Positions 58,811-62,580 of a stretch of 62,580 nt of DNA are shown here, in pieces (position 1 is the first letter of the stretch; each line of letters opens with the position of its first letter). The position numbers were made by a program, and so were the translations under genes. Under the pieces are notes generated by a model. That model searched no databases and had not been told where the DNA came from. It saw nothing but the letters and a program-made list of their open reading frames with translations. This DNA comes from Guyanagaster necrorhizus (taxonomy: Eukaryota > Basidiomycota > Agaricomycetes > Agaricales > Physalacriaceae), in the NCBI RefSeq assembly GCF_019112545.1, contig NW_025064912.1, positions 4,211-66,790 of the forward strand. The letters run 5' to 3'.

Positions 58811-58957
58811 TGTTGAGAGCAGGTTGCGTAGCGCAGTGGAGAAAGCCAGGTCTGGAGTCAAAAGTCAAAAGCTAGTAAGCGTTGACTTTCGATCTCCAGT
58901 ATTGGTAGCTACGATTATGTAAGGTAAGAGCGACATGGAGGGTGTGCTACTTCAACA
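58811..58957 (-). repeat. 5' LTR of copia F, CpGs retained (147 bp)
   Basis: The TGTTGAGAGCAGGTTGCGTAG side still has several CpG sites that are TpG or CpA in the 3' LTR. The plus strand contains TAGCGCAGTGGAG followed about 55 bp later by TTTCGATCTCC, resembling tRNA-type A and B boxes. Confidence 0.93.
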
Positions 58958-59038
58958 TATACAGAGTCTGAGTGTCTTTCTGCGGAAATTTTGTGAATGT
59001 ATACTATACGACAGAGATTGACCAGTATACTTCAGGGA

Positions 59039-60210
59039 CTATGGCTGGGAGATATCCAGGCTAGCATTTCCATCCACAGGGACACTTGGGTTTTCATCTG
59101 GGTACTTGGATGGAGATTTCTCAGGAGCAGCTACCGCTTCAGCAGGTTTGATGAGCCCCATGGCAATGGCCCAGTCGACCTTCCCAGTTTGACAAATGAG
59201 ATCTTCGACCATGTCCAACCTCCGATCATAGTCCTTCGGCTCTCCCTCCCTCCGTATAACACGACCAAACATCTGCAAACACCATGTCGAGTGGTTGCAC
59301 AAGCTCAATAGACCAGCAGAGCAGAGCAGCAAGCAGGCGATGTGCAGGCTTCCCACCGTCGATGCGTTTCCCGCAAGCGCGGCGGACGCATAGACCAACA
59401 GCGTGGCGAACCCTACGGCAAATTCCTCTTCTGCAGTCTCACCCCGCAACCATTGGCCTGCCGTCACCGCCTTGAGATCGTCCACTAATCCTTGTAAACG
59501 AATCCAGCGATCCTGACTCAGAAGTATGAGGAGATCGCCCTCGACACCCAGCTCTTTCTTGCCTTTCCATCCTTCCTTGCTTCTCCGCTTGATAACGACC
59601 ACATTTATAAACCTAGCCAACACAAGCATTCCCAAAACCCCAAATGCCCACCAATCTCTGATAGCGACTAGAAGTGCGAAGACAATGATAGTGAGTATCG
59701 GGCAGGTTAGGTACAGCAGCGTGGCGCGAATCCCAGTGACGAAAACGGGGGTGATGTGGGGGGATAAGTCGATCTTGAAGAAACGGTTCGTGAATAGATT
59801 CAACCCGCGGGGAAGTTTTGGAGATACATGAGCGGTGACGAGTTGGCCAATACGGCTAATGTGCCGTAGGTAGTTGACGGTAGCAGGATTCTCCACTCGG
59901 AAGATGTATCCATTTGTCATTGAGGCGGTGTCTGGCAATTCGCTGTCATTGATTTTGACTGCGGATTGCTGCTGATGCATGCCTGGTGCAAGGACGAGGA
60001 TGTCGAGGTATGAGGCCGTTCCTGTCAGAGCCATCCTCAATGCGACAGTGGAGAGGTCGGCTAGAGCGATGAGCCCCGCAGATTGGAGGGTGATATGGCC
60101 GGAGATAGAGGAGGTACTGAACATAACCAGAGCGTGGTGGATGTTGGGGCAAAGAGAAGGATTTGAAGATACCTAGGCAGCTCATGATGGTGTGTATGCC
60201 GCGTGGCCAT
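59039..60210 (-). CDS. multi-pass membrane protein of unknown function, two exons (about 371 aa)
   Basis: Exon 1 is 60210-60173 and exon 2 is 60116-59039, joined by a 56-nt GT-AG intron; the junction codes ELPSTSSISGH in frame. Four hydrophobic segments lie at about residues 143-165, 169-188, 245-262 and 268-286, with a basic, soluble loop between the second and third (RRSKEGWKGKKELG, then GDLLILLSQDRW). The N-terminal part, HITLQSAGLIALADLSTVALRM, is amphipathic. I do not recognise a named family; similar proteins of unknown function are common in Agaricomycetes. It lies 81 bp from copia F downstream and 82 bp from copia C2 upstream and keeps normal CpG. Two decayed copies (51665-52830, 53025-53430) share the frame and support it as a real gene. 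The start ATG rests on the splice model. Confidence 0.8.
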
Positions 60211-60292
60211 GTGACGTTGCTAAGTGGTAATGCAGCCTTCCACAAAGAATGAGCCACGAAAAATACCCACCTCGTGTTTCCGGCGTGCCTAA

Positions 60293-60494
60293 TGTTGGAT
60301 TAGCAAGCAGGAGCTCCGTCATATCCCGCCGGCCAAGCTCGATACCCCTTTATGTCGGGATGGACTATATATATTGAATACGGTCTGTCGAGCACCCTCA
60401 CCGTGTTTCTGCTTATCGCTATGCTGTGTGAGGTCTACGTTATAGCTAACAGCATACTCTATTAGATGCTACAAATGCGCGTCACTTTCTTAGA
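60293..60494 (+). repeat. 5' LTR of copia C2 (202 bp)
   Basis: TGTTGGATTAGC...CTTTCTTAGA, the same length as the C1 5' LTR and likewise without the 52-bp block of the C1 3' LTR. It has TATA-like ACTATATATATTG about 70 bp in. Confidence 0.88.
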
Positions 60495-60506
60495 GGTTAT
60501 ACGGCC
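60495..60506 (+). promoter_or_regulatory. primer-binding site of copia C1/C2 family
   Basis: GGTTATACGGCC follows the LTR directly. It shares the GGTTAT core with the A, D and F sites but differs after it, so the priming tRNA may differ. Confidence 0.6.
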
Positions 60507-60540
60507 CCGAGAATTACTCTATCCCATCCTTCATACTCAA

Positions 60541-62580
60541 ATGACTTCCGCCATTGCTGCCTTGACTACAGGCCTACCATCAAACATCCCCACACTGAAC
60601 ACGTCTGGTGACAACTGGTCCATCTTCTACCTCCGCTTTTCCACTGGTGTTCAAGCCAAAGGAAAATGGAATCACTTCGATGGATCCAAGCCCAAACCCT
60701 CTCTCACTGCACCCACAACAGCTCTCATGGCTGAGCTAGATGAATGGGAGAAAGATGAGGCTGTAGCCAAGAACCTCCTGCTCTCGAAGATCCCTGACTC
60801 AGTCGCTATGAAGATTCAGTGTCTTCCCACAGTTGCTGTAGCCTGGTCAAAGATTGAAAAAGAGTTTACCGATAAGAGCGGCTATGCACAAACCGACCTT
60901 CGGCAGCAGTTTATGGAGTCGCATTGCCCGGCCAAAGGCAATGTTCGCGAGTTTCTTGACAGTCTGTCAATGAAACGGGAGTCATTAGCTTCCATCGGTG
61001 TCATCATCGAGGAGAAGGATTACCGCTCAACGATTCTCACCTCTATCCCTCCCTATCTTGCCAAGCATGCATCGACTCTCCTTACGGCGGCAAAGCTTTT
61101 TAGTTCCAACAAGGAAGTCGATCCCGAGAACCTGATCCATGCCATTTCCGAGGAATACGACCGACTGGAGCGCGAGCGAGCCAAGCGTAGTCGGCAGTCT
61201 GGAAAGGGAAAGGACTCGGAGCAAGATGAAGCCATGTCTGTTTCATCAAGCTCAGGCAGCAATAAGAAGGGCAAGAAACCTGGCAAGAAATTGTGCTGGG
61301 GATGTGGGAAAGAAGGACACTTCAAAAACAAATGCCCCGAGAAGAAGTCATCAGACAATGACAGCAAGGCCTCTGGATCGAAGGGTGAAATAGCCAATGT
61401 GGCTGAGGAATCGTCGGATTCGGACTGGGAAGCCGGCGGTGCATTCGGAGTTGATGATGCTAGCAACATGCCATCACTGGCTGCAGTTTCTGAGTCAGAT
61501 GAGTCTGAAGTTGAGGGCTTATCAGAGGACTCGGAGGATGAAGACGATGGTACCGACCTTTTTTCGGAGGTTGGTGATGAGTCGTGGGATGAGCTGAACA
61601 GCGCATTGTCCTCAGATGTTGACTGGAGTGATGTGAACTCCTTTGTTGACAAGCAATCAGATGCCACATCTGGCATGCCGACCTTGGAGGATGTATCTGC
61701 TTCTGAAGAGTCAGTCGCAGCCATTACCAATACTGTAAACTCACCCGATGTTCAAATTCGTACTGAACTCTACGACTCCGGCTGTACACACCATATTTCC
61801 CCTTACCGCGACGATTTCAACTCGTTCCAGTCTGTCCCGCCCAAGGCATTCCGTGCTGCGAACACTCAAAAATTTTCTGCAGCTGGAAAGGGCGTGATGA
61901 GCATTGATGTGCCAAATGGTGCAAATGCGAGCAATCTGCAACTCACCGAGGTCATGTACTCTCCCGAAGTTGGCTATACACTCATTTCAGTTGGCCGACT
62001 TGACGATCTTGGTTTTGAGTTGACTTTCGGTGGCGGAAAATGCACCATCCATGCACCAGATGGAAAGGTCGTTGGAGTTGTCCCAAAAGATGATGGTGGC
62101 CTATATCGGGTTCGTCATGAGGGAGATTTGGCTGGGACAGCTGAGGAGGTGCTTACTCTAGACCAATTGCACCACCGCATGGGCCACATTTCACCTGAAG
62201 TTGCTTGTCGTCTGGTTGAAAAAGGCTTCGTGATCGGAGTAAAGCTCGACAAGTCATCTGGAGAACCATGGTTCTGCAAGTCATGTGTCTATGCTAAAGC
62301 TACACGAAAGCCAGTGTCTAAGGCTCGAGGGGGAGAACGTGCAACCGATATTGGAGGTGAAATTCACTCTGATTTATGGGGACCTGCACCTGTAGAATCC
62401 CTGCGTAAACACCATTACTTCATCTCTTTCATTGATGACAGCACTCATTGGGCTTACCTTGAATTCTTACGCCAGAAGAGTGAAGCTTTCACAGCATACA
62501 AAGCCTATGAAGCTCGCATCCGCACTCAGCATGACCGCCCTGTAAAAATCCTCCATTCAGACCGTGGAGGTGAATACTTC
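60541..62580 (+). CDS. copia C2 Gag-Pol polyprotein, partial (680 codons, runs off the window)
   Basis: I read every codon from ATG 60541 to 62580 and found no stop. Gag occupies about residues 1-240 (start MTSAIAALTTGL). The zinc knuckle CWGCGKEGHFKNKC has Cys252, Cys255, His260 and Cys265. An acidic Ser/Asp-rich linker follows. The protease motif YDSGCTHHIS has Asp412. The integrase zinc finger has His545 and His549 (HHRMGH) and Cys579 and Cys582 (CKSC). The integrase core has Asp611 in SDLWGP and Asp674 in SDRGGEYF, where the window ends. All visible catalytic and zinc residues are present, unlike C1. RT and RNase H lie beyond the edge, so activity cannot be claimed. Confidence 0.93.
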   Translation, partial: MTSAIAALTTGLPSNIPTLNTSGDNWSIFYLRFSTGVQAKGKWNHFDGSKPKPSLTAPTTALMAELDEWEKDEAVAKNLLLSKIPDSVAMKIQCLPTVAVAWSKIEKEFTDKSGYAQTDLRQQFMESHCPAKGNVREFLDSLSMKRESLASIGVIIEEKDYRSTILTSIPPYLAKHASTLLTAAKLFSSNKEVDPENLIHAISEEYDRLERERAKRSRQSGKGKDSEQDEAMSVSSSSGSNKKGKKPGKKLCWGCGKEGHFKNKCPEKKSSDNDSKASGSKGEIANVAEESSDSDWEAGGAFGVDDASNMPSLAAVSESDESEVEGLSEDSEDEDDGTDLFSEVGDESWDELNSALSSDVDWSDVNSFVDKQSDATSGMPTLEDVSASEESVAAITNTVNSPDVQIRTELYDSGCTHHISPYRDDFNSFQSVPPKAFRAANTQKFSAAGKGVMSIDVPNGANASNLQLTEVMYSPEVGYTLISVGRLDDLGFELTFGGGKCTIHAPDGKVVGVVPKDDGGLYRVRHEGDLAGTAEEVLTLDQLHHRMGHISPEVACRLVEKGFVIGVKLDKSSGEPWFCKSCVYAKATRKPVSKARGGERATDIGGEIHSDLWGPAPVESLRKHHYFISFIDDSTHWAYLEFLRQKSEAFTAYKAYEARIRTQHDRPVKILHSDRGGEYF

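Larger units (their letters stand above)
54102..58957 (-). mobile_element. Ty1/copia retrotransposon F
   Basis: A 4856-bp minus-strand element with LTRs 54102-54248 (3') and 58811-58957 (5'), 147 bp each. A perfect target duplication TATAC lies at 54097-54101 and 58958-58962. It is a close relative of D in pol. Damage is graded: the right (5') end keeps CpGs and a 451-codon open gag-protease frame, while the left half is CpG-poor with many stops. Confidence 0.95.
60293..62580 (+). mobile_element. Ty1/copia retrotransposon C2, 5' half, apparently intact
   Basis: LTR 60293-60494, primer site, and a gag-pol frame open to the window edge. It is nearly identical to C1 but lacks its stops and protease defect. 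CpG is normal. The left flank CCTAA would be half of a target duplication; the 3' end is not in the window. Confidence 0.93.

Noticed and set aside
1..62580. Bacterial features such as CRISPR arrays, operons, Shine-Dalgarno sites, or functional tRNA/rRNA genes
   Set aside because: Genes have spliceosomal introns and the repeats are eukaryotic retroelements. No regularly spaced direct repeats and no complete tRNA or rRNA sequence were seen by eye.

Overview
This window looks like a transposon-dominated stretch of a filamentous fungal genome, most likely a mushroom-forming basidiomycete. The host genes have several exons separated by 50-80 nt GT-AG introns. One of them is a HET-domain protein of the type common in Agaricomycetes. 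The repeats are Ty1/copia elements, a Ty3/gypsy element with a chromodomain, and pogo-type (Tc1/mariner) DNA transposons. The species cannot be named from sequence alone.

Layout. 1-3897: decayed copia element A on the minus strand, cut by the left edge. 3898-5408: no recognised gene. 5409-10708: decayed copia B (+) with an inverted LTR inside its 5' LTR. 11541-16513: younger but inactivated copia C1 (-), set between pieces of a D-type LTR. 17844-20593: an apparently intact four-exon HET-domain gene (-). 21442-21935: relic of a uroporphyrinogen-III synthase gene (+). 22131-23500: poorly resolved minus-strand ORFs, one with a small zinc-binding motif. 24897-40508: copia D (+), whose pol region holds a complete chromodomain gypsy element E (28721-36932, -), a pogo transposon (36991-39382, -) and a 147-bp solo LTR (39527-39673). 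41844-53430: decayed copies of the host genes found elsewhere in the window (HET gene, a membrane-protein gene twice, and a segment near 21.1-21.4 kb), interrupted by a 1.4-kb solo LTR and a second pogo copy (47470-49861, +). 54102-58957: copia F (-). 59039-60210: an apparently intact two-exon membrane-protein gene (-). 60293-62580: the 5' half of a copia element C2 (+) whose gag-pol frame is open to the right edge.

How it fits together. CpG is almost absent from about 24.3 to 57 kb and is normal in 11.5-24.2 kb and 58.8-62.6 kb. In three internal controls (the two F LTRs, the two E LTRs, and C1 against C2) the differences are dominated by C-to-T and G-to-A changes, often at CpG, and many tryptophan codons have become stops. 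This fits cytosine-methylation or RIP-like mutation of repeats, which also covers the duplicated host genes. Two islands, with the HET and membrane genes, kept their CpGs and reading frames while their duplicates were destroyed. The most unusual observation is the pogo pair. The two copies are equal in length, nearly identical and in opposite orientation, each is flanked by TA, and both carry the same disabling stops and the same Asp-to-Asn change at a predicted catalytic position. That suggests a dead element was moved by a transposase made elsewhere.
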